From the NCBI GenBank assembly GCA_964372115.1, contig CAYJPN010000019.1:1-64000 (forward strand): a stretch of DNA of 64,000 nucleotides, given 5' to 3'. The notes below the pieces were generated by a model. That model saw nothing but the letters and a program-made list of their open reading frames with translations, was not told the origin of the DNA and searched no databases. Position numbers and translations under genes: made by a program. Positions 7,974 through 15,966 of the stretch are shown one piece after another. Within the stretch, counting starts at the first letter, position 1. Each line of letters opens with the position of its first letter. This DNA is from CG2-30-36-16 sp964372115 (GTDB taxonomy: Bacteria; Bacteroidota; Ignavibacteria; Ignavibacteriales; Ignavibacteriaceae).

Positions 7974-10217
7974 TTAGCTTTTATTAGAACTGAACGTAAT
8001 ATTAACCTCGGTACCTTTTTCTTTTTCGCTTGCAACTTTTATTTCAGCGTTGTTGAGCTCGCAGTATTTTTTTACAAGTGCGAGACCAAGCCCGTTTCCT
8101 TCAAATTTGCGGGAGTATCCCTGTTGTTCCTGGCTAAATGGGTTAAATATTTTCGGCAAATATTCTTCCGAAATTCCGATTCCGGTATCCGAAACCGTCA
8201 CAAATAAATTATCTATTACATTTCTTCCGATTAGAATATTCACATTTCCTGAATTAGTATATTTTATTGCATTTTCAATAATATTTAAAAATATTTGATA
8301 AACGGAATATTCATCAACAACTGCCATTGTATGAGTTGTTTGGACGAAGAGATTAAAAGATAATTTTTTATTTTTTGCGCGGCTGCCTAATTCGCTGTAC
8401 AATTTTAAGAGTATATCTTTGTGTATATCTAATTCTCTCGGGAATACCTCATATGTACCAAGCTGAATTTCCGACATATTTAATATCAAATCAATCGTCC
8501 TTATTGTTCGGGACCCCTGGTTTTTTATAATGTTAAAACCTTCTATCAAATCGGGTGTAATTTTATCCTCAACATCCTCTTGCAGCAATGAAACCCAACT
8601 AAGCATCACGTGAAGCGGTGTTCTAATTTCGTGAGAAACTTGCGCTAAAAATTCAGATTTTAACCTGTCTGATTTTTCGGCGTGCACTTTCGCCTCAATA
8701 ATTTCTAATTCTGCTTGCTTTCTTGCCGTAATGTCGTTCATAACAACAAGGCTGGCTGTTTTATCGTGGAAAGGTATATTTGCTGACTTAATAAGTACAT
8801 TGTGTATTGTACCATTTTTATCAATGATTTCCGCTTCATAATCTTCAACATCTTCACCTTTGCTCCGCCTTGCCATATTTTTAGAAACCGTTAATTTAAA
8901 CTCCTCAGGTATAAAATTAAGCATGGAAATTTTTTCGTAATCGTCTTCGATTATTCCAAATACATCCCTCAATATTTTATTTGTAAAAAAAAGTTTGCCT
9001 TCGATATGAACAAGCACATATTCCGGCAGACTGGCAATTAATGCGTTATTAAAAACCTCGCTTTCTGCTAAGGCTTTGTTCAGTTTTTTAGCAGCCCTGT
9101 ATCTATTAAATATGATAATTCCAGTAATCAATAGAATGATCCCAACCGCAAACATGTATAACAAAAAGGAAGACTGTTTATCAATTTCCATTTGCCGGAT
9201 TTTTGTAACGTTTTTCTCCTGATTATATTTTAGTTTTAGTTCCTCAAGCTGCTTTTTTATGGTTTCCGAATCTATTTGTTCTTTTAAAGCCGTAAATTTT
9301 CTAAAATTGTTCAACGTTCCTCTATCATCATGCTTATAACTTGATAAGCGATATAACGCAAAATAAGTATCTCTAAGCAGCGGATAAAATGAAGAGTTGA
9401 TGGCAAAATGGCGAGCCTCAAGTAAATTGGTTTCAGCTAAACCATATTTTCCGAGCTGTGTGTATATTTTTCCCAATTCAAGAAACTGCTCGGTAAGCCC
9501 AAGATAATCGTACAATTTTTTTCTGAGTTCTAATGAATTTATTGTGTAGATTAATGCAGAGTCATAATTTCTTTCTTCTACAAACAGCTTTCCAATATTC
9601 GCTAAAGTTAGCGCAAGATTTTCAATATTATTTTCCTCTTTGCAAAAGTATAGCGCTTTTTTCAGCAAGGACCTTGATTTGTCAAATTGTTTAATTTCAA
9701 ATAACGCCGCACCAAGATTATTTAAGGATACTATTATTGCTCCTTTATCACCTATCTTATATTTATAATCAAGTGCTTTGTTGAAATAAGATATAGCTTC
9801 ATTGATTTTATTAAAATGGATGTAAATTAAACCGATATTATTCAAGGAGGATGCCACGGCAACAGAGTCGCCAAGTTCTTCCCTTATTTTTAACGATTCA
9901 AGATGTTTTTCAAGTGCAATATCATAATACCCCATGTATGTAAGGCTGATGCCAAGAATATTAAGTAATGTGCCTTTAAGTTTTGGTTCTTCATACTCAC
10001 TCAACCGGTTTAGTCCATCAACAGCAATATCCCGTGCTTTTTTTGGGTTTACCTTCAAGTATAACCAACTTAATTCCTTTAATGACTCAATCTGTTCAAC
10101 ACCCTTTTGTTTGTCTATCTGTTTTTCTAAAAATTTTATTTCTTCAGTTGGTGATTGGGCAAGAAGCGCTGAAGAAAAAAACAGAAATACTAAAGCGAGT
10201 CTGATAGATAAGTTCAT
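7974..10217 (-). CDS. Periplasmic-TPR, PAS sensor histidine kinase
   Basis: Membrane sensor kinase of 747 residues from ATG 10217, which places a clean signal peptide (LALVFLFFSSALLAQ) at the N-terminus; a 14-residue longer form is possible. Residues ~30-330 are tetratricopeptide repeats (repeated NNIG/YxxALxY patterns), followed by a coiled coil, a transmembrane helix (~LYMFAVGIILLITGIIIF), a PAS domain, a HisKA box FLAQVSHEIRTPLH and a HATPase with NAIKYT, DTGIGI and GLGLALV. There is no receiver domain and no adjacent response regulator, so it is an orphan kinase. The ligand is unknown; TPRs suggest a protein or peptide partner in the periplasm. Confidence 0.9.
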   Translation of the reverse strand: MNLSIRLALVFLFFSSALLAQSPTEEIKFLEKQIDKQKGVEQIESLKELSWLYLKVNPKKARDIAVDGLNRLSEYEEPKLKGTLLNILGISLTYMGYYDIALEKHLESLKIREELGDSVAVASSLNNIGLIYIHFNKINEAISYFNKALDYKYKIGDKGAIIVSLNNLGAALFEIKQFDKSRSLLKKALYFCKEENNIENLALTLANIGKLFVEERNYDSALIYTINSLELRKKLYDYLGLTEQFLELGKIYTQLGKYGLAETNLLEARHFAINSSFYPLLRDTYFALYRLSSYKHDDRGTLNNFRKFTALKEQIDSETIKKQLEELKLKYNQEKNVTKIRQMEIDKQSSFLLYMFAVGIILLITGIIIFNRYRAAKKLNKALAESEVFNNALIASLPEYVLVHIEGKLFFTNKILRDVFGIIEDDYEKISMLNFIPEEFKLTVSKNMARRSKGEDVEDYEAEIIDKNGTIHNVLIKSANIPFHDKTASLVVMNDITARKQAELEIIEAKVHAEKSDRLKSEFLAQVSHEIRTPLHVMLSWVSLLQEDVEDKITPDLIEGFNIIKNQGSRTIRTIDLILNMSEIQLGTYEVFPRELDIHKDILLKLYSELGSRAKNKKLSFNLFVQTTHTMAVVDEYSVYQIFLNIIENAIKYTNSGNVNILIGRNVIDNLFVTVSDTGIGISEEYLPKIFNPFSQEQQGYSRKFEGNGLGLALVKKYCELNNAEIKVASEKEKGTEVNITFSSNKS

Positions 10218-10452
10218 AACTACCGGTATAAGTGTTTTATTAAAAAAAATAGTGTGCACTAAATATTCGAAATAAAGTCAAGATTATTTTAGTACAAAAA
10301 CCGAAATTATTTTTGTTAAAATCACCCCCATGCCAAACGATTCATTTACTTCAAACCAAATGCTCCAACTAATTTAGTCATTAAGTTGAATAAAAAACTA
10401 ATTTTCTATTAGAATCTAATCCTTTATAAAATGCCATCAAAATTTACAAATA

Positions 10453-10902
10453 TTAACCCCTGGTTTTGTCGAGCAAGTTATTTATAGTTTTCGCTTCTGA
10501 TGGTGAAATATTTGCAAATAAATTATCGAACTCGGGATCAAAGTTATCAATTTCTTTCAACAGATTAAGTCCGGCTTCGGTAATTACTACATCCGATTTT
10601 CTTCTATCGTTTTCGCATGTGGATCTTTCAAGCAGACCTTTTACACGAAGTCTTTCAACAAGCCGGGAAACGTCAGACATCTTATCGAGCATCCGCTCTT
10701 TTAACAGATTAATACTTGCAGGGTTGGGATGTTGTCCTCTAAGAATTCTAAGAATATTAAATTGCTGCGAAGTCAATTGATACTTCTGCAAAAATTGGGC
10801 GTTAAAAGTTTGAAGCCAGCCGTGAGTAAATATTATATTCACGGCTAATTTATGAAACTCATTTCTAAAACTTTTTTGTTTTATTTCTTCTTCTAATTTC
10901 AT
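10453..10902 (-). CDS. MarR family transcriptional regulator
   Basis: 149-residue winged-helix regulator. The central part has LTSQQFNILRIL, the recognition region ERMLDKMSDVSRLVERLRVKGLL and the wing ENDRRKSDVVITEAG, all typical of MarR. Its ATG shares one base with the stop of the YceI gene (TAATG), so the two are co-translated. MarR/YceI pairs of this kind are common in Bacteroidota, and the regulator probably controls its own operon. The signal it senses is not evident. Confidence 0.92.
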   Translation of the reverse strand: MKLEEEIKQKSFRNEFHKLAVNIIFTHGWLQTFNAQFLQKYQLTSQQFNILRILRGQHPNPASINLLKERMLDKMSDVSRLVERLRVKGLLERSTCENDRRKSDVVITEAGLNLLKEIDNFDPEFDNLFANISPSEAKTINNLLDKTRG

Positions 10903-11486
10903 TACGATTTTTTTTGTAACTCAACATTTATATTTATTGAAATAGTTTTGCCAACCACCGCTCCCCCGGCTTCCATCAAAATATTCCATTTTAATCCATA
11001 GTCAAATCTATTTAAAGTTCCCGTTATTTTAAAGCCGGCTTTTGTTTTTCCTGAAGGGTCACTTATAAGTCCGTTTAGTTTTACATCGAGTTCAACCGGT
11101 TTTGTAACATCCCTCATTGTTAAATTTCCGATCAGTTTGAACTTATTATCGCCGACTTTTTTCATAGATGTACTTTTAAAGATAATCTTCGGAAATTTTT
11201 CAGCATTAAAAAAATCAGCTGATCGAAGATGATTATCTCTTCTTTCATTATCGGTATTGATAGATTTTGCATCAATCTCGAACTGTATCTCACTATCCTC
11301 AAAATCATCCGATTTTGTTGTTACACCTCCATCGAACGCTCCAAAACGCCCATCAACTTCCGAAATAATAAGATGCGTAACACTAAAACCGATAGTTGTG
11401 TGTGCTTTGTCAAATACCCATGAGGTTTGTGCACTTGTAGAAATTGCAAAAACCAAAATCATCAAAAAAACTTTCATCATTTTCAT
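10902..11486 (-). CDS. YceI family secreted lipid-binding-like protein
   Basis: 194-residue YceI-domain protein, a lipocalin-like barrel that binds isoprenoid-type lipids in characterised members. It has a signal peptide (MKMMKVFLMILVFAISTSAQ) followed by WVFDKAHTTIGFSVTHLIISEVDGRFG, the standard YceI opening, and DAKSINTDNERRDNHLRSADFF in the middle. It is exported to the periplasm. It is the first gene of a two-gene operon with the MarR regulator, overlapping it by one base. No start ambiguity. Confidence 0.93.
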   Translation of the reverse strand: MKMMKVFLMILVFAISTSAQTSWVFDKAHTTIGFSVTHLIISEVDGRFGAFDGGVTTKSDDFEDSEIQFEIDAKSINTDNERRDNHLRSADFFNAEKFPKIIFKSTSMKKVGDNKFKLIGNLTMRDVTKPVELDVKLNGLISDPSGKTKAGFKITGTLNRFDYGLKWNILMEAGGAVVGKTISININVELQKKS

Positions 11487-11588
11487 AAAATTATCCTTTG
11501 TTAATTAAGTTTATCCAAATATATGTCATAACATTATAAGTTGCAACACTTATTGAATTTTTTAATACAACAAAAACATTCACTTTAC

Positions 11589-11633
11589 ATCACAAGAAAG
11601 GTTAGATTAAGCTGATGAGATCTTTCTTGTGAT
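11589..11633. repeat. 12-bp perfect inverted repeat between FRG and YceI genes
   Basis: ATCACAAGAAAG (11589-11600) and CTTTCTTGTGAT (11622-11633) are perfect inverted copies separated by 21 bases. It lies 25 bases beyond the stop of the FRG gene and could end its transcript, but no T-run follows directly, so a regulatory or structural role is equally possible. Confidence 0.5.
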
Positions 11634-11657
11634 ATTCATAATAAATTGAAAACATGA

Positions 11658-12479
11658 TTAATTAGATGGTTCCGACTTAGGGCTATACTGTCTTTTCAAC
11701 CAGAGGCTCAAACCATCTAAACCGGGAAATAAAACCCGCTCGGTAATGTTTGCCTGGTCAAGTTTGTCCCTTATCTCCCATTTTAACGTGGAAGGTATTA
11801 CTATTTTTTTCCACAACTCAGGATGTTCATCCAACCATTCATTCAGCAATTTTTCCGAATTGGACATGATTGAAAAAAACGCAAATTGATTTACTATCCT
11901 GTCGTCTATTGAAGGCGGCTCGAAAAATATTACAATATCTTCATCAGATAATTCTGCAAGCTCTTTCAAAGATTTTACCGACTCAGCGAGCATCTCCACA
12001 GTGAACACATTGGCGCCCTCTTCATCAAGTTGTTTACGCAATTTATCAGGTAATAGTTTATGCGCTTTAACATAGTTAACAGCCCATATTAATCCATCTT
12101 TATCAAAGTGGTTTATATTTGCAGTTGCAAAATGCATAGCGACAAATGGAGAGTATGTCCAATCAAGAATTCTGGTGGGTAGTCCGTAATGTTTTGCAAC
12201 AGAAAGCCAGTGCCAGACAGAATCCTTTTCAACAACTTTACGGTGTGCATATTTTTTAAAATTGCGAAGCAAGTGTCTTTCTAACACCGCAAAATTTCCA
12301 CTTAGGCGGCTGAGAGTTGTTGCTAAAGGATATTCGGAATCAGAGAGTCCTCGAAAGGCGAGTTTGGATCTAAATCTTCCTATCTCGCTGTTCCATGAAT
12401 TTTCAAAAAGCTCATTCTGTAAATCGTTCCAATCTTCAATGCGTACTGTATTAATATTTTTTGATTTCACTTGCTTCAA
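11658..12479 (-). CDS. FRG domain-containing protein
   Basis: 273-residue protein with an FRG domain. The signature is AFRGLSDSEYPLATTLSR (~43-60), then LERHLLRNFKKYA and the core HYGLPTRILDWTYSPFVAMHFATAN (~112-136). FRG proteins are widespread, often near mobile or defence genes, and their activity is not well established. Here the gene stands alone. The start is TTG; a GTG three codons later is also possible. The C-terminal third (acidic, then SLWLKRQYSP) has no domain I recognise. Confidence 0.82.
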   Translation of the reverse strand: MKQVKSKNINTVRIEDWNDLQNELFENSWNSEIGRFRSKLAFRGLSDSEYPLATTLSRLSGNFAVLERHLLRNFKKYAHRKVVEKDSVWHWLSVAKHYGLPTRILDWTYSPFVAMHFATANINHFDKDGLIWAVNYVKAHKLLPDKLRKQLDEEGANVFTVEMLAESVKSLKELAELSDEDIVIFFEPPSIDDRIVNQFAFFSIMSNSEKLLNEWLDEHPELWKKIVIPSTLKWEIRDKLDQANITERVLFPGLDGLSLWLKRQYSPKSEPSN

Positions 12480-12593
12480 GCCTCTAAATATTTATCTCTT
12501 AAGGAATATACAATTTTTAATAATTCAAATTTAACATTTTGATTATAAAAATAACGATGCATTTGAAAGTGAAATGCTGATTGGGAAAAAAAA

Positions 12594-12880
12594 ATGGCGT
12601 TGGGAATTAAAAATTAATTTCCCAGCGCCATAGAGGACCCACGTTTGTGGAAAATCCAACAATCACAATAAATTGAAAGAGGGAGTCTACTTTCAATACA
12701 ATTATCGTATGTGTTGAAGAATAGTTTATAGCCCGAATAAAATTATTTTAAAATAAGAATTAATTGCATATAAAATACGAAAATGATATTATTGTGATGT
12801 TCGTTCATGAGGTTCTCCCCTGCCTTATGATGTTAAAGAACAGAGCCTGCGGATATCCCCCATAACCGCGGGCTTTTTTT
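12594..12880 (+). ncRNA. Candidate structured non-coding RNA with terminators at both edges
   Basis: A 400-base gap between the FRG and CYTH genes contains paired segments not explained by either gene. The left edge is a long hairpin (ATGGCG...CGCCAT, 12594-12631) that is a T-tailed terminator on the minus strand. The right edge is a hairpin GCCTGCGG / CCGCGGGC followed by eight T's (12846-12880), a terminator for the plus strand, where no gene is present. Between them GAGGACC (12633-12639) can pair with GGTTCTC (12811-12817), AACAATCACAATAA (12658-12671) with TTATTGTGATGTT (12789-12801), and ATTGAAAG/CTTTCAAT form a local hairpin (12672-12697). Strand and function are uncertain. The minus strand also holds a 21-codon frame at 12743-12808 with a GGGGAG ribosome-site-like box. 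Confidence 0.35.
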
Positions 12881-13377
12881 TATTTTAAGGAGTGAGTTTT
12901 CTTCTCTTCTGCAGTCCATTTACAAAAAGGATAATTAACAAGATTTGCGTTTTTATACTTAGGGTCGTTGGTTACATTATTACCCGCCCATTCAGGTCTT
13001 TCAAACTGTTCATCGGCTGCGCTAAGCTCAATTTCCGCAAATACTAATCCTGTATTGTCACCACAAAATTCATCAACTTCCCAATATTTTCCGGAAAACA
13101 AGACTTTATATCGTTTTTTTTCAACCAAAGGTTTTATGCAAAGATTCTCAAGCAAATATTCGGCGTCTTCTTTTGGAATATCATATTCAAATTCCACCCC
13201 TTCGGGACCAATTTTTTTCCCTTTGATTGTCAACTTTCCTTTGTCCCCTTCTAATCTAACTCGCACGGTTTTATCCGCTTCAATATTTAAATAACCCTGT
13301 TTATAATCTATTCCGTTAATTCCTTTTTTCCATTTGTTAGAAACAACCGTAAATTTATACTCAATTTCTTTTGGCAT
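12880..13377 (-). CDS. CYTH domain protein (triphosphate tunnel fold)
   Basis: 165-residue CYTH protein. It opens with PKEIEYKF, the ExExK-type signature (EIEYK), followed by alternating charged strands (VRVRLEGDKGKLTIKGKK, EFEYDIP, KKRYKVLFSGKYWEVDEF, GLVFAEIEL) that build the anionic tunnel. Family members are inorganic triphosphatases, thiamine triphosphatases or class IV adenylate cyclases; the short bacterial form most often hydrolyses tripolyphosphate. It is the last of three genes separated by 4-5 bases (thiamine-binding protein, SDR, CYTH). The thiamine link makes a thiamine-triphosphatase-like role conceivable, but this is speculative. Confidence 0.87.
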   Translation of the reverse strand: MPKEIEYKFTVVSNKWKKGINGIDYKQGYLNIEADKTVRVRLEGDKGKLTIKGKKIGPEGVEFEYDIPKEDAEYLLENLCIKPLVEKKRYKVLFSGKYWEVDEFCGDNTGLVFAEIELSAADEQFERPEWAGNNVTNDPKYKNANLVNYPFCKWTAEEKKTHSLK

Positions 13378-13381
13378 ATTT

Positions 13382-14269
13382 TCAGGCTTGAACTTTCTTT
13401 TTTCTCGATTTTTTTGGTGCTTTAAAGCCTGATAATTTTTCGCTTAAATCCCACATCTTTTTCTGATACTTCTCATTCAACGCGTCTTCTGAAGGTAAAA
13501 CAGCCTGTTCGTAGTATTTTGAAAAATATTGACCGTTAATTTCAGCGGCTTGCGGATCGGAAGCAAGATAGATAGGAATTGAAGCCCCCAACTGTATTTT
13601 ATTACCCGATAGATCAAAACCCTGGCTTAATAGTTTGGTGCTTATTACACCGGGGTGGAGACTATTAACTACAACTCCGGTTCCTTCAAGGTTTTTATAA
13701 AGTTTTTGGGCAAACAGAATATTTGCAAGTTTGGATACCGCATATTGTGCATATGGGTCGAATGATTTTTCAGCGTTAAGATTTTTAAAATCCAATTTGG
13801 CACGCATATGCGCTACCGAACTTACAATGATAACTTTAGGTTGATCAGCTTTTTGGAGAAGATCTAGCAAAAGATTTGTTAATAGAAAATGGGATAGATG
13901 ATTTACCTGGAAAGTTGTTTCCAACCCATCCTGTGTTATCAACTTTTCCCTCATATAAACGCCTGCATTATTAATCAGAACATCCAGCTTATCATATCGG
14001 TTATTTAATTCTTCAGCCATTTTTTTCACTTCACTAAGAGAAGTGAACTCTCCCCCAACCCAATCAAGTTCTCCCTTACCAACCCGGCTGGCAAGCTGCG
14101 CCACTGTTTCCAAAGCCTTTGTTTCTGTTCGACCGTGTATAATAACTTTGGCTCCCATCCGCGCTAATTCAAGGGCAGTTTGCTGCCCTATACCATCGGT
14201 GGAACCTGTTATAAGGACTATTTTATTCCGCATATCAAATGTTGGACGAATATGGTTTTGATAATTCAT
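13382..14269 (-). CDS. SDR family oxidoreductase (retinol dehydrogenase-like)
   Basis: 295-residue classical short-chain dehydrogenase. The NAD(P)-binding motif VLITGSTDGIGQQTALELA is at ~18-36, with HGRTETK at ~50 for NADPH preference, NNAG at ~103, the catalytic Ser in IIVSSVAHM and Y-A-V-S-K for the Tyr/Lys pair. The C-terminus is basic (KKSRKKKVQA). It most resembles the WW-domain oxidoreductase/retinol dehydrogenase branch, and the substrate is unknown. It is the middle gene of a tight three-gene operon. Confidence 0.88.
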   Translation of the reverse strand: MNYQNHIRPTFDMRNKIVLITGSTDGIGQQTALELARMGAKVIIHGRTETKALETVAQLASRVGKGELDWVGGEFTSLSEVKKMAEELNNRYDKLDVLINNAGVYMREKLITQDGLETTFQVNHLSHFLLTNLLLDLLQKADQPKVIIVSSVAHMRAKLDFKNLNAEKSFDPYAQYAVSKLANILFAQKLYKNLEGTGVVVNSLHPGVISTKLLSQGFDLSGNKIQLGASIPIYLASDPQAAEINGQYFSKYYEQAVLPSEDALNEKYQKKMWDLSEKLSGFKAPKKSRKKKVQA

Positions 14270-14274
14270 TTCAT

Positions 14275-14574
14275 TTACCTTAATTTATTTTCAACGCTTT
14301 TAATTTTATCTTCAATAGTTTGTTCTCTGTCGGTACGCGTTCCGAACCTTAGAGTTGAAGAAATTCTTGGCGAGCCCATTTCATGAATTCGAGAATGACA
14401 TTTTTTTATAGCAGCAAACACATCATCCCACTCGCCTTCGATGTTTGTGCCATATGCATGGAGGTTAATTTTTAATCCTGCTCCGGCTAAAATTTTTTCA
14501 CATTCAGCAACATATTTTGATACTGAAACCCCGACACCAATCGGGACTATACAAAAATCTGCAATTACCTTCAT
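14275..14574 (-). CDS. MTH1187 family thiamine-binding protein (UPF0045)
   Basis: 99-residue ferredoxin-like-fold protein. It reads VIADFCIVPIGVGVSVSKYVAECEKIL at the start, LHAYGTNIEGEWDDVFAAIKKC in the middle and SPRISSTLRFGTRTD near the end, the pattern of the MTH1187/YkoF-like thiamine-binding family. It probably acts in the cytoplasm, binding thiamine or a precursor. It is the first gene of the operon with SDR and CYTH, five bases before the SDR start. Confidence 0.85.
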   Translation of the reverse strand: MKVIADFCIVPIGVGVSVSKYVAECEKILAGAGLKINLHAYGTNIEGEWDDVFAAIKKCHSRIHEMGSPRISSTLRFGTRTDREQTIEDKIKSVENKLR

Positions 14575-14642
14575 ATCTCCTCACATCTATCGTAAGCCGA
14601 AATACCCTGTAATTAAATTCGACAAAAAATAATTTTTACAAC

Positions 14643-15812
14643 CTAAATATTACTGTTCGAAAGCAAATAATCAAAAAAATCTTTTAATTTTTTATTAAAA
14701 AATTTTTCTTTCACTTTTCTAAACCCGTCGCCGTATATTTTATCCGATTCATTTTCAATTTGTAATACGACATCACCGGTTTTGCTGCTGTTTTCATTTT
14801 TCAAAAAAACATAACTAAGATAGTTACAACTTCCCTCGCGTAAATCGGACATCTGTTTTCCGTTTGTATTTTTCTGAAGCCATACATGCATCAATTCATG
14901 CACGAGTGTTGCCTCTATATTTACCATCGGAATCCGGTTTAAAACATAAATATTATGCTTCAATTTTTTTTGAGCTATTCCGTTTTTCGAAAACATCCGG
15001 ATTTCCGTTCGGCAATAACCATTCATGCTTGTGCCATAACTCTCTGCCGCTTTAATTTTAAGCTGATTCCGGTCAACAGCAAAAACCTCGATATCGACAC
15101 CCTTTAATTCGAATCCAAGTTCTTTTAGCTTTTTTAATACACTCTTTAGAAGATTTTTTGTGTCAATATTTCCCTTGTACGATTTGTTAAAACATAAATT
15201 ACATATTTGTCTGCCGTCTTCATATTTAACCCCGCCGCCGGTTAGACTTGAGCATATCAGTCTTTTACAATTATCACATTCCGAATATTCACCACCGTGC
15301 GCCGGATGAAATTTATTTCCGTAAAAATCGGTCAAATAATTTTGCAGAAGCGCTTTACTACAAATACTGCATTTTTCAGCAACATCACCGGCATAACAAT
15401 AATCGTGGTATTTTTTACCATCTTTTACAATATATCTGCCGGTTATCGGTTTACCGCAAAATTCACATGCAGGAACAATATTATTTTCATAACAATCGCG
15501 ATGATATACTTTTCCATTTACATTGATGTACATACCAATAAGATATTTTTTACAAATTGCACATTTTAAGTTTTTAACATCGGCATAACATTCATGATGA
15601 TAAAAATTACCGTCTTCGTATTGATAATCGGACTTGATCTGCTTACCGCATTTGTAACATAAAAAATGTTGGGGATGAAAATACTTCCCTTCGGCGGAAA
15701 TATACTTGCCCTGAATAATGCGGGAACAGACAGCGCAGCTTTTTGACTGTCCGAAGACGCTTTCCCAAAAAATCATTACAAACATAATGATGTATTTTAT
15801 GTTTCGGTTCAT
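14643..15812 (-). CDS. Secreted LIM-repeat, DA1-like zinc peptidase
   Basis: 389-residue exported protein. After a signal peptide (about residues 1-21, ending VFGQ) come four successive zinc-binding LIM or half-LIM modules (~24-210), recognisable as CAVC...HPQHFLCYKC...HHEC, CAIC...HRDC, CEFC...HDYC, CSIC...HPAH, then CDNCK...CNLC. The C-terminal half is a DA1-like peptidase: HELMH (about 305-309), with the downstream LREGSCNYLS supplying a Glu as third zinc ligand. Plant DA1 has the same LIM-plus-peptidase order. Here the protein is secreted, so its substrates are extracellular or periplasmic. It stands alone, divergent from the M49-like gene. Confidence 0.85.
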   Translation of the reverse strand: MNRNIKYIIMFVMIFWESVFGQSKSCAVCSRIIQGKYISAEGKYFHPQHFLCYKCGKQIKSDYQYEDGNFYHHECYADVKNLKCAICKKYLIGMYINVNGKVYHRDCYENNIVPACEFCGKPITGRYIVKDGKKYHDYCYAGDVAEKCSICSKALLQNYLTDFYGNKFHPAHGGEYSECDNCKRLICSSLTGGGVKYEDGRQICNLCFNKSYKGNIDTKNLLKSVLKKLKELGFELKGVDIEVFAVDRNQLKIKAAESYGTSMNGYCRTEIRMFSKNGIAQKKLKHNIYVLNRIPMVNIEATLVHELMHVWLQKNTNGKQMSDLREGSCNYLSYVFLKNENSSKTGDVVLQIENESDKIYGDGFRKVKEKFFNKKLKDFFDYLLSNSNI

Positions 15813-15925
15813 TATTCCTTTTACTATTAACTTGAAGTAAATATAACTATCGAAAAAGAGAGAATCTATAGAAAAAACTAAAATTAGCGATAATTTTATT
15901 CGTAATTATTAAGTTTATAAATCTA

Positions 15926-15933
15926 TATATTTG
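15926..15933 (+). promoter_or_regulatory. Bacteroidota-type -7 box ahead of the M49-like lipoprotein gene
   Basis: TATATTTG matches TAnnTTTG, the -7 consensus of Bacteroidota primary sigma factors, and would give a leader of about 25 bases before ATG 15967. I see no convincing -33 TTTG at the expected distance, so confidence is moderate. Confidence 0.4.
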
Positions 15934-15966
15934 CAATCATTAATTTTGAATAGCCTGGTTAGTATT

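Noticed and set aside
12594..12880. 6S RNA, tmRNA, RNase P RNA or 4.5S RNA
   Set aside because: Short 6S-like strings occur but their spacing is wrong. No tRNA-like ends, no GAGGAAAGTCC block and no GGAAGCAG apical motif were found.
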